From contig NZ_CP042596.1 in NCBI RefSeq assembly GCF_009914315.1, positions 744,001 through 808,000 of the forward strand: 64,000 bases of DNA, in the 5' to 3' direction. Position 1 is the stretch's first letter; every line of letters starts with the position of its first letter. The notes under the pieces are model-generated. The model did not search any database. It was not told the origin of the DNA and saw only the letters and a list, made by a program, of their open reading frames with translations. The stretch is from Granulicella sp. WH15 (GTDB lineage: Bacteria; Acidobacteriota; Terriglobia; Terriglobales; Acidobacteriaceae). A program made the position numbers and the translations under genes. Below are positions 57,239 through 64,000 of the stretch, one piece after another.

Positions 57239-58411
57239 ATGAGCCAGTCGAGCATCTCATATTGGTGGCGCGAGCCGAAGGCGACCGAAGGTTTTCGTAC
57301 CGGGGTCTCGTTGCACAGCCACACCAGCATGTCGCGGGAGACGCTCGACTTCATCGCGGAGCTCTCGAGCGACTGGCGCTGGCTGCAGCGTGTGATGCGT
57401 TGGGCCGAGGACCGCTCGGCGCGCTGCTCGGGCATCCGTCCCAACTACGCGGCCAGCTACTGGACCCCACCGTTGACGCCGCGTCTGGCTTTTGACCTGG
57501 AGCGTACGCAGGTGGAAGAGAAGCTGCAACTGGCGTCCCTGGTCTCGATCACAGATCACGACGACATCCGCGCCCCGATGCTGCTGCGCTCGATCGACAG
57601 CGCCCGGCACATCCCGGTCTCGCTGGAGTGGACGGTGCCGTACGGAGCCACCGCATTCCACCTCGGCGTCCACAACCTGCCCAGCGCCACTGCCTTGGAG
57701 TGGATGGTGCGGCTGGAGGCCTTCACGGCGATGAAGTCGTCCGAGCAGCCCGCGGGGATGCTGACGGCGATGCTGGCCGAGCTCGACGAGCTGCCCGGCG
57801 TGCTCATCGTCTTCAACCACCCGCTCTGGGATCTCTACCGCATCGGCAACGCCAAGCATGAGGCGCTGGTCAACGACTTTCTGGCGGTGAACGGCCAGTT
57901 CATCCACGCGCTGGAGCTGAACGGCCTGCGCGATTGGAAGGAGAATCGCGAGATCTCGACGCTGGCGGGCAAGTGGAACCAACTGGTAATCTCGGGCGGC
58001 GACCGCCACGGGGTGGAGCCGAACGCGAACGTGAACCTGACCCACGCGACCAGCTTCACCGAGTTCGTCTACGAGGTGCGGCGCGAGCGGATCTCGCATG
58101 TGCTCTACATGCCGCAGTACGCCGAGCCGTGGAAGCACCGTATCCTGCAGTCGACGCTGGACGCGATCCGCGACTACCCGCACTTCCCCGAAGGCTCGCA
58201 GCGCTGGGATGAGCGCGTCTTCCACCCCGACTCGAAGGGCGAGATCCGCCCGCTCTCGACGCTGTGGAACGACGGTCAGGCCCCGGTTTATCTGCGGTTC
58301 ATCCTGAACGCGGTTCGTATGATGGGCGCGGCTCCGGTCTCGGGCGGCCTGCGCATGGCATGGAGCGACACCAGCGAGATGCGCGCCGCGCTGAGCAAGC
58401 TAGACGCATAG
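57239..58411 (+). CDS. PHP-domain protein (putative metal-dependent phosphoesterase)
   Basis: 390 residues. Motifs characteristic of the PHP superfamily are visible in order: SLHSHTSMSRE (H-x-H, about 25-35), LVSITDHDDI (D-H-D, about 100-109), SLEWTVPYG (Glu, about 123), IVFNHPLWD (His, about 190) and ISGGDRHGV (Asp and His, about 250). This is a full set of ligands for a multi-metal site, so an active hydrolase is likely. The rest of the protein (about 270-390) is not familiar. Substrate unknown. A GGGGAGGGGG-rich stretch stands before ATG 57239. A GT4 glycosyltransferase gene follows on the same strand, past repeat copy 12. Confidence 0.78.
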   Translation: MSQSSISYWWREPKATEGFRTGVSLHSHTSMSRETLDFIAELSSDWRWLQRVMRWAEDRSARCSGIRPNYAASYWTPPLTPRLAFDLERTQVEEKLQLASLVSITDHDDIRAPMLLRSIDSARHIPVSLEWTVPYGATAFHLGVHNLPSATALEWMVRLEAFTAMKSSEQPAGMLTAMLAELDELPGVLIVFNHPLWDLYRIGNAKHEALVNDFLAVNGQFIHALELNGLRDWKENREISTLAGKWNQLVISGGDRHGVEPNANVNLTHATSFTEFVYEVRRERISHVLYMPQYAEPWKHRILQSTLDAIRDYPHFPEGSQRWDERVFHPDSKGEIRPLSTLWNDGQAPVYLRFILNAVRMMGAAPVSGGLRMAWSDTSEMRAALSKLDA

Positions 58412-58600
58412 CACTTCGGCACTTCGTGCGGTTCTCGTTGCGGTATGGGCGGGATTCTCTTCTGAGGTCCTCCCGCTGGTCGGAAACGAGCATTTTGTTT
58501 CCGACCAGCGGGAGGACCGTTGCCTCTTGAGTCATCGAGACAAGGTATACGCGTCACGAAGTGACCGCCCTCCGCGTAGGAGGCCCGTCCGGCAGGACAA
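58412..58600. repeat. Composite palindromic repeat, copy 12
   Basis: Plus-oriented full copy beginning right at the PHP gene stop: GCACTTCGGCACTTCGTGCGG, GTTGCGGTATGGGCGGGATTC, the long hairpin, then GTCACGAAGTGAC, CCTCCGCGTAGGAGG and GTCCGGCAGGACA. It lies between two plus-strand genes. Confidence 0.92.
58466..58518. terminator. 22-bp perfect hairpin within repeat copy 12
   Basis: Arms 58466-58487 and 58497-58518 are exact reverse complements over 22 bp, with a 9-nt loop (GAGCATTTT). The core is CCTCCCGCTGGTCGG / CCGACCAGCGGGAGG. It is 55 bp downstream of the PHP gene stop and could terminate that transcript; a T tract is lacking. Confidence 0.5.
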
Positions 58601-58622
58601 TGTCTTTTAAGGCCACGAAACT

Positions 58623-59834
58623 ATGCCGATGTACCCTAGTTCGATGCAGGCTCCGCGCATCGCTTACTTTCCGGATTCGTTCCACGAGGTCAATGGGGTC
58701 GCGCATACCAGCCGGAACTTCGTGGCTTATGCGGAGCGGCACGGCCTTCCCTTTCTGTGCGTGCGCGCGGGCGACCGCGACACCGCCGAGCACCGTCGCG
58801 GCGAGCTGACCACGCTGGAGCTGCCACGGAGCTGGGTCGCGGTCGGCATGGAAAAAGACCTCTCCTTCGACCCGCTCTACTGGCGGCACGGAGACGTGAT
58901 CGAAGAGGCTTTGCTGCGCTTCCGCCCCGATGTCATCCACATGACCGGGCCGAGTGAGCTGGGGATCTTTGCCGCGTACTTTGCCTGGAAGCTGGGGATT
59001 CCGCTGGCCGCCTCGTGGCACACCAACGTACACGAGTACGCGGCGCGGCGGCTGGACTGGCTGACGGCCCTGCTGCCCGAGGCGATGGGCCAGAGCACCT
59101 CATCCGGCATCGAGGCCGGGGCGCTGGAGCTGACGGGGCGTTTTTACCGGCTGGCCAAGGTGCTCTTCGCGCCCAACACGGAGCTGTGCGCCATGCTGGA
59201 GCAGGCCACCGGCAGGCAGTGCCAGTTGATGCAGCGCGGCGTGGATACGGAGCTGTTTTCTCCAGCCCATCGGCAGCCAGACCAGCCGGAGAGACCCTTT
59301 ACACTGGGGTACGTCGGGCGGCTTTCGGTGGAGAAGAACGTCTCCCTGCTGCCGCGGATTCAGGACGCGCTGACGAGCGCCGGGATCGATGCACGGTTTC
59401 TGATTATTGGGCACGGGGCGGAGGAGGAGGCGCTGCGGCGTGCTCTGCCCACGGCCGAGTTTGCCGGGGTGCTGCGCGGGCCGGATCTGGCGCGAGCCTA
59501 TGCCCGCATGGACCTGCTGGTCTTTCCCTCGCACACCGACACCTTCGGCAACGTGGTGCTGGAGGCGCTGGCCAGCGGGGTTCCGGCGGTGGTGACGCCG
59601 GACGGTGGCCCGAAGTACATCGTCCGCGAGGGCGAGACGGGGCATATCGTGCCGGACGAGGGCTTTGTCGGCGCGATCTCCGGGGTGCTGAACGATCCTG
59701 AGCAATTGGTCCGTATGCGCGCAACGGCGCGGCAGTATGCCTTGGGGTGCAGTTGGGATTCGGTCTTCGATCGGGTGTATACGGCGTACGTGGAGATGCT
59801 TGAGCGTGAGGCAGCGGTGAAGCGGCTGGCATAG
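58623..59834 (+). CDS. Group 4 glycosyltransferase (GT-B)
   Basis: 403 residues. The N-terminal acceptor domain has RIAYFPDSFHEVNGVAHTSRNF (about 11-32) with the conserved N-G-V, RPDVIHMTGPSELG (about 99-112) and PLAASWHTNVHEY. The C-terminal donor domain has TLGYVGRLSVEKNVSLLPRI (about 222-241), ARMDLLVFPSHTDTFGNVVLEALASGVPAVVT (about 292-323, with the E-x7-E pattern) and GGPKYIV. It resembles mannosyl- and sulfoquinovosyl-type transferases (PimB/SQDX group). Predicted cytoplasmic, making glycolipid or exopolysaccharide linkages. A second in-frame ATG (58644) is possible. Confidence 0.9.
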   Translation: MPMYPSSMQAPRIAYFPDSFHEVNGVAHTSRNFVAYAERHGLPFLCVRAGDRDTAEHRRGELTTLELPRSWVAVGMEKDLSFDPLYWRHGDVIEEALLRFRPDVIHMTGPSELGIFAAYFAWKLGIPLAASWHTNVHEYAARRLDWLTALLPEAMGQSTSSGIEAGALELTGRFYRLAKVLFAPNTELCAMLEQATGRQCQLMQRGVDTELFSPAHRQPDQPERPFTLGYVGRLSVEKNVSLLPRIQDALTSAGIDARFLIIGHGAEEEALRRALPTAEFAGVLRGPDLARAYARMDLLVFPSHTDTFGNVVLEALASGVPAVVTPDGGPKYIVREGETGHIVPDEGFVGAISGVLNDPEQLVRMRATARQYALGCSWDSVFDRVYTAYVEMLEREAAVKRLA

Positions 59835-59841
59835 CAGTTGT

Positions 59842-59888
59842 TACGCGAAGCGTCGAGTACCGCACGAAGTGCCGCCCGCCCGGCGTGA
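59842..59888. repeat. Short palindromic repeat, copy C3 (inverted)
   Basis: Reverse orientation of C1/C2: ACGCGAAGCGT, CGAGTACC, GCACGAAGTGC, CGCCCGCCCGGCG. It follows the glycosyltransferase stop. Confidence 0.8.
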
Positions 59889-59896
59889 GGCCGCAC

Positions 59897-60010
59897 TTGC
59901 CGTTGCCTGTTGTTGGCTGTCATTCAGGAGCGAAGCGGAGGAATCTGCTTCTGTCGTTGCCGTTGCTTCTGGTCAGGTCGGGGCTTTAGCCCCGAGGTAT
60001 GCTTTTTTCT
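59897..60010 (+). repeat. GGGCTTTAGCCC-type repeat, copy D4
   Basis: TTGCCGTTGCCTGTTGTTGGC, GTCATTCAGGAGCGAAGCGG, AGGAATCTGCTTCTGTCG, TTGCCGTTGCTTCTGG, GGGGCTTTAGCCCCGAGGTATGC and TTTTTT. Same orientation as D2, with a single GGGGCTTTAGCCCC hairpin. It ends at the stop of the GH13-like gene in a convergent gap; the hairpin plus T run could act as a terminator. Confidence 0.9.
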
Positions 60011-60012
60011 CC

Positions 60013-61401
60013 CTACTTCAGATGCGGCTCGCCGATGTAGACCCCATATGGCGGCAGCGTAAACGAGCCCACCTGGATCGGCTGAATGTAGCTCCCGCTC
60101 GCGGTCGAGGGGATCAGGTTACGCAGGAATCCGGCGTGCAGGTCGTGCGTCAACGAGGCTTGACTGGGGTGCGAAGCCAGGTTGAGGACGATGACCACGG
60201 GATCTCCGGACGCGGGCCTGCGGATCCACCCGACCACATCGGGATTGCCTGTATCGAGCAGCGTGCTGGCGCCGGAGCTGAGGGCTGGATTGTTGTGGTG
60301 CATCGCGCTCAACTGGCGATACCAGCCCAGCAGGGACTTGGGATCGGGGTCTTCGGCGGCGACGGTGGCTGTCGTATTGTTTATCGGCAGCCAGGGCTTA
60401 CCGGTACTGAAGCCGGGCGTTCCGCCCCAGGGCATCAACGCCGGAGCCACGGCCGCAAGGGATGCCTGCGCGGCGGCTGGAAGCGACTCCGGTTTGGTTG
60501 TGGAGGCTGCCTGAAGACCAATCTCCTGCCCGTAATACAGGTTCGCGGCGGAGCGGCTGGTCAGCAGCAGGGTGGCCAGCAGGCGTGCGATGGCAGTGCT
60601 CTGCGCGGGATCGGCGTAGCGATCCGGGCTGCGCGGGTGGTCCGGGGAGTCGGTGAAAAAGACCGGGGCAGTGCGATTCGGAGCCAGCGAGTCGAGCAGG
60701 GCGCGGCGCAGGTCGGAGCCGCTGAGATGATCGGTGAGGGCCAGCGGCGGCGTCAGGGCCAACTGGGCGGAGGCAGCGCCAAGCTCGGCATCGGCCAGGA
60801 TCACGCGCTGGCCGCCAAAGCCGTCGGCCACCTGTCTTAGCTGGCGCGCGGTCTGTTCGACATCGGCGGCGGTCATGGGGGCTTTGGCGTCACGTATCAG
60901 GCGAAGTCCGGCGATGCCGCGGCTGAACCAGAAGCGGGCCAGTCCGGTCATCTCGGCGGCGGAGCGCCCGGCGGTGAGCGGCAGGTCGATGATGGTGCGG
61001 ATGCGGCGGCGGCTGGCCTGCTGGATCAGGTCGTCGAAGTCGCCCGGAGCGCCGTAGAGCGGGTCCGGCTCCGGAGCTGCTCCGGCAGTGAGGGTGATCT
61101 TCAGCGGCGAGAGCAGGATGGCGTCGACGTTGAGCGATTGCAGGTAGTCGAGGCGTTGGGTGACCCCGGCCAGATCGCCGAAGCCGTCGCCGTTGGAGTC
61201 CTGGAAGGTGAGGGGATCGATCTGGTAAAAGACGGCGGTGCGCCACCACGGGTCCGCCGATATGCCGTCACCGGCCCAGTGCGAGTGGGCCAGTGTCTGG
61301 GCCGATGCGCCCGCGCCCGCACCGAGTGCAAGGGCAAGCAGAAACAGGATGGGGAAGCGTTTTGGGGCCTTGCGGGACGCGGGTGAAGCCGGGGAGATCA
61401 T
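60013..61401 (-). CDS. Alpha-amylase-like (GH13) protein lacking catalytic residues
   Basis: About 462 residues with a signal peptide (FPILFLLALALGAGAGASAQ). The N-terminal part WWRTAVFYQIDPLTFQDSNGDGFGDLAGVTQRLDYL (about 50-85) is a clear GH13 TIM-barrel start, and the C-terminus has the typical all-beta domain (VVIVLNLAS, GSFTLPPYGVYIG). However, region I reads RTIIDLPLTAGRS instead of D-x-x-x-N-H, region II reads GLRLIRDAK where GFRLDA is expected (nucleophile Asp replaced by Ile), and the general-acid region reads ILADAELG. The barrel is also shorter than usual. So it is likely a non-catalytic or very altered member. Start at MISPASPAS (61401); no strong ribosome-binding site. Confidence 0.8.
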   Translation of the reverse strand: MISPASPASRKAPKRFPILFLLALALGAGAGASAQTLAHSHWAGDGISADPWWRTAVFYQIDPLTFQDSNGDGFGDLAGVTQRLDYLQSLNVDAILLSPLKITLTAGAAPEPDPLYGAPGDFDDLIQQASRRRIRTIIDLPLTAGRSAAEMTGLARFWFSRGIAGLRLIRDAKAPMTAADVEQTARQLRQVADGFGGQRVILADAELGAASAQLALTPPLALTDHLSGSDLRRALLDSLAPNRTAPVFFTDSPDHPRSPDRYADPAQSTAIARLLATLLLTSRSAANLYYGQEIGLQAASTTKPESLPAAAQASLAAVAPALMPWGGTPGFSTGKPWLPINNTTATVAAEDPDPKSLLGWYRQLSAMHHNNPALSSGASTLLDTGNPDVVGWIRRPASGDPVVIVLNLASHPSQASLTHDLHAGFLRNLIPSTASGSYIQPIQVGSFTLPPYGVYIGEPHLK

Positions 61402-61432
61402 GATTTTGATGCTACTTGAGTTGAATGTTGAT

Positions 61433-61498
61433 GCAAAAACGCCCTCACATCTGGCAGGCGGCACTTCGTGCGGTCTTGGACGCTTCGCGTGTTTTCCG
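61433..61498. repeat. Short palindromic repeat, copy C4
   Basis: AAAAACGCCCTCACATCTGGCAGGCGG, hairpins GCACTTCGTGC and ACGCTTCGCGT, then GTTTTCC. Similar to C1/C2 with a changed first module. It lies between the coaBC stop and the GH13-like gene start (both minus strand). Confidence 0.8.
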
Positions 61499-61500
61499 AT

Positions 61501-62721
61501 CTAGAGGACTGGTTCAAGGCTGCATGTGCGCAGGGCCACGGTCTGGTCGAGAATCCGCGCGGCCATCAGGCGTTTGCTGCTCTCGGGCAGGGGGACCGAG
61601 ACGGTAGGGGTAAGGAAGATGCCCGCGTTGGAGTCCGAATCGAAGCCCAGGCCGGGCAGGGAGACGTCGTTGATGACGATGGCGTCGGCCCCTTTGCGCA
61701 GCAGCTTGGCGCGACCATTCTGTTCGGGCGAGTCGGTCTCGGCGGCAAAGGCTACGACGAGGGTGTTGGCGCTGCGCCCCGCGACCACACGGGCGATGAT
61801 GTCCTCGGTTGGCTCGAGTTCCAAGGTGAGCGGCCCGTTACGGCGAATCTTCGATCCGGCAACCTCGGCGACGCGGAAGTCGGCCACGGCGGCGGCCCCA
61901 ATGATGATGGTGGTGGCGGGCAGGTGGTCCAGAACAGCGTGCATCATCTGGCGGGCGGTCTCGACGCGGACGACCGTACAGCCAGCCGGTGCCGCCAGCG
62001 TCGAGGCGGTGACCAGGGTGACGGCGGCCCCACGGGCGGCGGCCTCCTCGGCCAGGGCGTGGCCCATCTTGCCGCTGGAGCGGTTGCCGAGGAAGCGCAC
62101 CGGGTCGATAGGCTCGCGGGTGCCCCCAGCGGTGATCAGAATGTGCTCATTCGTAAGGTCTTTTGTCTTGAGAAGCCTTTGCAGAACTGCCTCGGCGATT
62201 ACCTCGGGATCGGCGAGACGGCCTCCGCCGGTCATTCCGCAGGCCAGGTAGCCGGAGCCCGTCGGGACGATCTGGACGCCGCGCGACTCGAGCGTGCGCA
62301 GGTTGGCCTGGGTGGCCGGGTGGTTCCACATATTGACGTTCATCGCGGGCGCGAGCAGGATCGGCGCGGTCGTGGCCAGCGCGAGCGTAGTCAGGAAGTC
62401 GTCGGCCAGCCCGTGGGCCAGCCGGGCGATGGTGTTGGCCGTGGCCGGAGCGATGACAAGGGCGTCGATCTGCTGAGCGACAGCGATGTGCTCGATGCTG
62501 AACGGCCCGGCTTCGCCGGAGGTCGCCTCTGCCGAGGGCTTCCAGAGTGAGGTGAAGACCTGATGGCCGGTGAGCGCGGCGAAGGTGAGGGGCCGGATGA
62601 ACTCCTCGGCGGAGCGGGTCATGGCCACCTGCACGTCTACTCCGCGATTTTGCAGGGCGCGGACCAGTTCGGCGGCCTTGTAAGCGGCTACTCCGCCTGC
62701 GACTCCCACGAGGACGTTCAT
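61501..62721 (-). CDS. coaBC: Phosphopantothenoylcysteine decarboxylase / phosphopantothenate-cysteine ligase
   Basis: 406 residues, the bifunctional enzyme of coenzyme A synthesis. The FMN-dependent CoaC half has [20 protein letters not shown] (about 4-23), the histidine in [30 protein letters not shown] (about 75-104) and [22 protein letters not shown] (PxMNxxMW, about 117-138). The CoaB half has [27 protein letters not shown] (about 187-213) and the [18 protein letters not shown] segment. Its start overlaps the panC stop by 4 bp, so panB-panC-coaBC is a coupled operon covering consecutive steps of CoA synthesis. Confidence 0.96.
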   Translation of the reverse strand: MNVLVGVAGGVAAYKAAELVRALQNRGVDVQVAMTRSAEEFIRPLTFAALTGHQVFTSLWKPSAEATSGEAGPFSIEHIAVAQQIDALVIAPATANTIARLAHGLADDFLTTLALATTAPILLAPAMNVNMWNHPATQANLRTLESRGVQIVPTGSGYLACGMTGGGRLADPEVIAEAVLQRLLKTKDLTNEHILITAGGTREPIDPVRFLGNRSSGKMGHALAEEAAARGAAVTLVTASTLAAPAGCTVVRVETARQMMHAVLDHLPATTIIIGAAAVADFRVAEVAGSKIRRNGPLTLELEPTEDIIARVVAGRSANTLVVAFAAETDSPEQNGRAKLLRKGADAIVINDVSLPGLGFDSDSNAGIFLTPTVSVPLPESSKRLMAARILDQTVALRTCSLEPVL

Positions 62722-63611
62722 GCGGAGACCTCCTGCGCGGTTGTTTGGACAGCAATAGGCTGCATGGGAGGAAGAACCATATTGTCGATGAGGCGCGTGT
62801 TGCCGAGGTACGCAGCTACCGCGACGAGGGCTCCGCGCTTGAGATTGGCGATAGGCTCCAGCGTGTCGGGATCGACGATCTCGGCGTACTCGAAGCGCAG
62901 GCCGGGGGAGCTACGGATGGCGGAGGTCAGGTTGGCGACGAGGGTCGGGACCTCATGGATGCCCTCGGAGACGGCGGTAGAGATGAGGGCCAGGGCGCGG
63001 GAGAGCGCGAGCGCCTGGGTGCGCTGCTCGGTAGTCAGGTAGCGGTTGCGGGAGCTGAGAGCCAGCCCGTCGGGGTCGCGCACCGTGGGGCAGACCATTA
63101 CGTGAAGGGGGAAGTTGAGGTCGCGGACCATGGCCCGAATGGTAGCCACCTGGGCGGCATCCTTCTGGCCGAAGTAGGCGAAGTCGGGCGAGACGATGTG
63201 GAAGAGCTTGGCCACGACGGAGGCGACGGCGCGCAGGTGGCCGGGGCGGAAGTGCCCGTCGAGCCGCTCGCTGATGCCGGGCACCTCGACGAAGGTGCGG
63301 TTAGGATCGGCGGGGCCGTGGGGGTACATCTCCTCGGGCTGGGGCGCGAAGAGGAGATCGACTCCGGCCTGCTCGAAGAGCTGGCAGTCGCGCTCGAAGG
63401 TGCGGGGGTAGCGGCTGAAGTCCTCGTTGGGGCCGAATTGGGTGGGGTTCACGAAGAGCGAGGCGACGACGCGGCCGCACTGACTGCGGGCGGCGCGGAC
63501 GAGCGAGAGGTGGCCCTCGTGCAGGGCTCCCATGGTGGGAACGAGGCCGAGCGTGCCGGAGCCTGAGGCGATGGCCTGGCGCAGGCTGGCGATGGTGGTG
63601 TGGATCTGCAT
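62718..63611 (-). CDS. panC: Pantoate-beta-alanine ligase
   Basis: 297 residues, joining pantoate and beta-alanine with ATP to give pantothenate. GLVPTMGALHEGHLSLVRAA (about 22-41, with the HxGH nucleotide motif), VVASLFVNPTQFGPNEDFSRYPRTFERD (about 48-75), YFGQKDAAQVATIRAMVRDL (about 144-163), CPTVRDPDGLALSSRNRYL (about 170-188) are the expected active-site motifs. It starts 3 bp after the panB stop and overlaps coaBC. Confidence 0.97.
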   Translation of the reverse strand: MQIHTTIASLRQAIASGSGTLGLVPTMGALHEGHLSLVRAARSQCGRVVASLFVNPTQFGPNEDFSRYPRTFERDCQLFEQAGVDLLFAPQPEEMYPHGPADPNRTFVEVPGISERLDGHFRPGHLRAVASVVAKLFHIVSPDFAYFGQKDAAQVATIRAMVRDLNFPLHVMVCPTVRDPDGLALSSRNRYLTTEQRTQALALSRALALISTAVSEGIHEVPTLVANLTSAIRSSPGLRFEYAEIVDPDTLEPIANLKRGALVAVAAYLGNTRLIDNMVLPPMQPIAVQTTAQEVSA

Positions 63612-63614
63612 TGG

Positions 63615-64000
63615 TTACTTTCCTGCTGGGATGGGCGGATGCTCGAACTCGGCGCGGACGCCGGACGAGAGGTGATAGCTCTCGGAGTCGCTGGGGAAGG
63701 TGCGCGCGGCGACGGCCTCGCGGAAGTGCCGAAGCCCGCTGCGTACCAGGTCGCCCGCGCTGCCGAAGCTGCGGACGAACTTGGCGCGGTGGAGGAAGGT
63801 CAGCTCGAAGATATCGTGGAAGACGAGAATCTGTCCGTCGCACTCCGGCCCCGCGCCGATGCCGATGGTGGGGATGCTGGCCGCGGCGGTGATGCGCGCG
63901 GCGACCTCGCGAGGAACGCCTTCGAGCACCAGCGCGACGGCTCCCGCGCCTTCGAGGGCGGCGGCGTCTTCGAGCAGCCGGTCGATGGCCGCGACGGTCT
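63615..64000 (-). CDS. panB: 3-methyl-2-oxobutanoate hydroxymethyltransferase, C-terminal part
   Basis: The gene enters from beyond the window edge; about 128 C-terminal codons are present. TVAAIDRLLEDAAALEGAGA, VALVLEGVPREVAARIT, SIPTIGIGAGPECDGQILVFHDI (the catalytic glutamate is in VLEGVP) and FVRSFGSAGDLVRSGLRHF match PanB. It forms ketopantoate from 2-oxoisovalerate and methylene-tetrahydrofolate, the first pantothenate step, and is followed after 3 bp by panC. Confidence 0.94.
   Translation of the reverse strand, partial: TVAAIDRLLEDAAALEGAGAVALVLEGVPREVAARITAAASIPTIGIGAGPECDGQILVFHDIFELTFLHRAKFVRSFGSAGDLVRSGLRHFREAVAARTFPSDSESYHLSSGVRAEFEHPPIPAGK

Overview
This is a GC-rich, gene-dense chromosomal window that looks like an Acidobacteriia (Acidobacteriaceae-type) genome. 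The evidence is two very large Oar-type TonB-dependent receptors with an N-terminal carboxypeptidase-regulatory-like domain, a kumamolisin-like S53 protease, a cupredoxin-like lipoprotein and many small GC-rich interspersed repeats. Genus is not determined. No rRNA, tRNA or CRISPR array was recognised.

Layout. 1-16 kb (mostly minus strand): threonine dehydratase, an alpha/beta hydrolase, RNase J, and a lysine/diaminopimelate pathway in two blocks (dapA-dapD, and asd-lysC-dapB-M29 aminopeptidase). These blocks are separated by a DinB protein and a divergent MarR/TonB-receptor pair with a clear operator palindrome. 16-23 kb: an NAD-type isocitrate dehydrogenase overlapping nrdR, an S53 protease followed by a frameshifted DUF1440 gene, a DUF167 protein, a flippase-like membrane protein with a lytic transglycosylase, and a HAD phosphatase. 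23-31 kb: hydantoinase/oxoprolinase A and B, then eutB-eutC (ethanolamine ammonia-lyase, no microcompartment genes visible) bracketed by inverted copies of an interspersed repeat, then an NCS2 purine permease. 31-44 kb: a 1320-residue Oar-like receptor, mfd broken by a frameshift inside helicase motif VI, a nucleoside hydrolase, a DUF885 protein, galU and a LOG-family protein. 44.7-51.3 kb: a decayed IS1182-type transposase, a LytTR-type two-component system and a second Oar-like receptor, in DNA with visibly more A+T. 51-64 kb: an ABC-F protein, a phosphoesterase, an orphan DppD-type ATPase, a secreted repeat protein, a PHP-domain protein, a GT4 glycosyltransferase, a degenerate GH13-like protein and the coenzyme A operon panB-panC-coaBC, with panB running off the edge.

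The most unusual content is between the genes. A composite palindromic element of about 90-240 bp occurs about twelve times, in terminator, tandem and divergent intergenic positions. Its stems vary in a compensatory way between copies, so the folded structure seems to be maintained. A short relative (GCACTTCGTGC + ACGCTTCGCGT hairpins) occurs four times, and an unrelated element (CATTCAGGAGCGAAGC... plus GGGCTTTAGCCC hairpins ending GAGGTATGCTTT) four times. No RAYT-type transposase that might move them was seen here.
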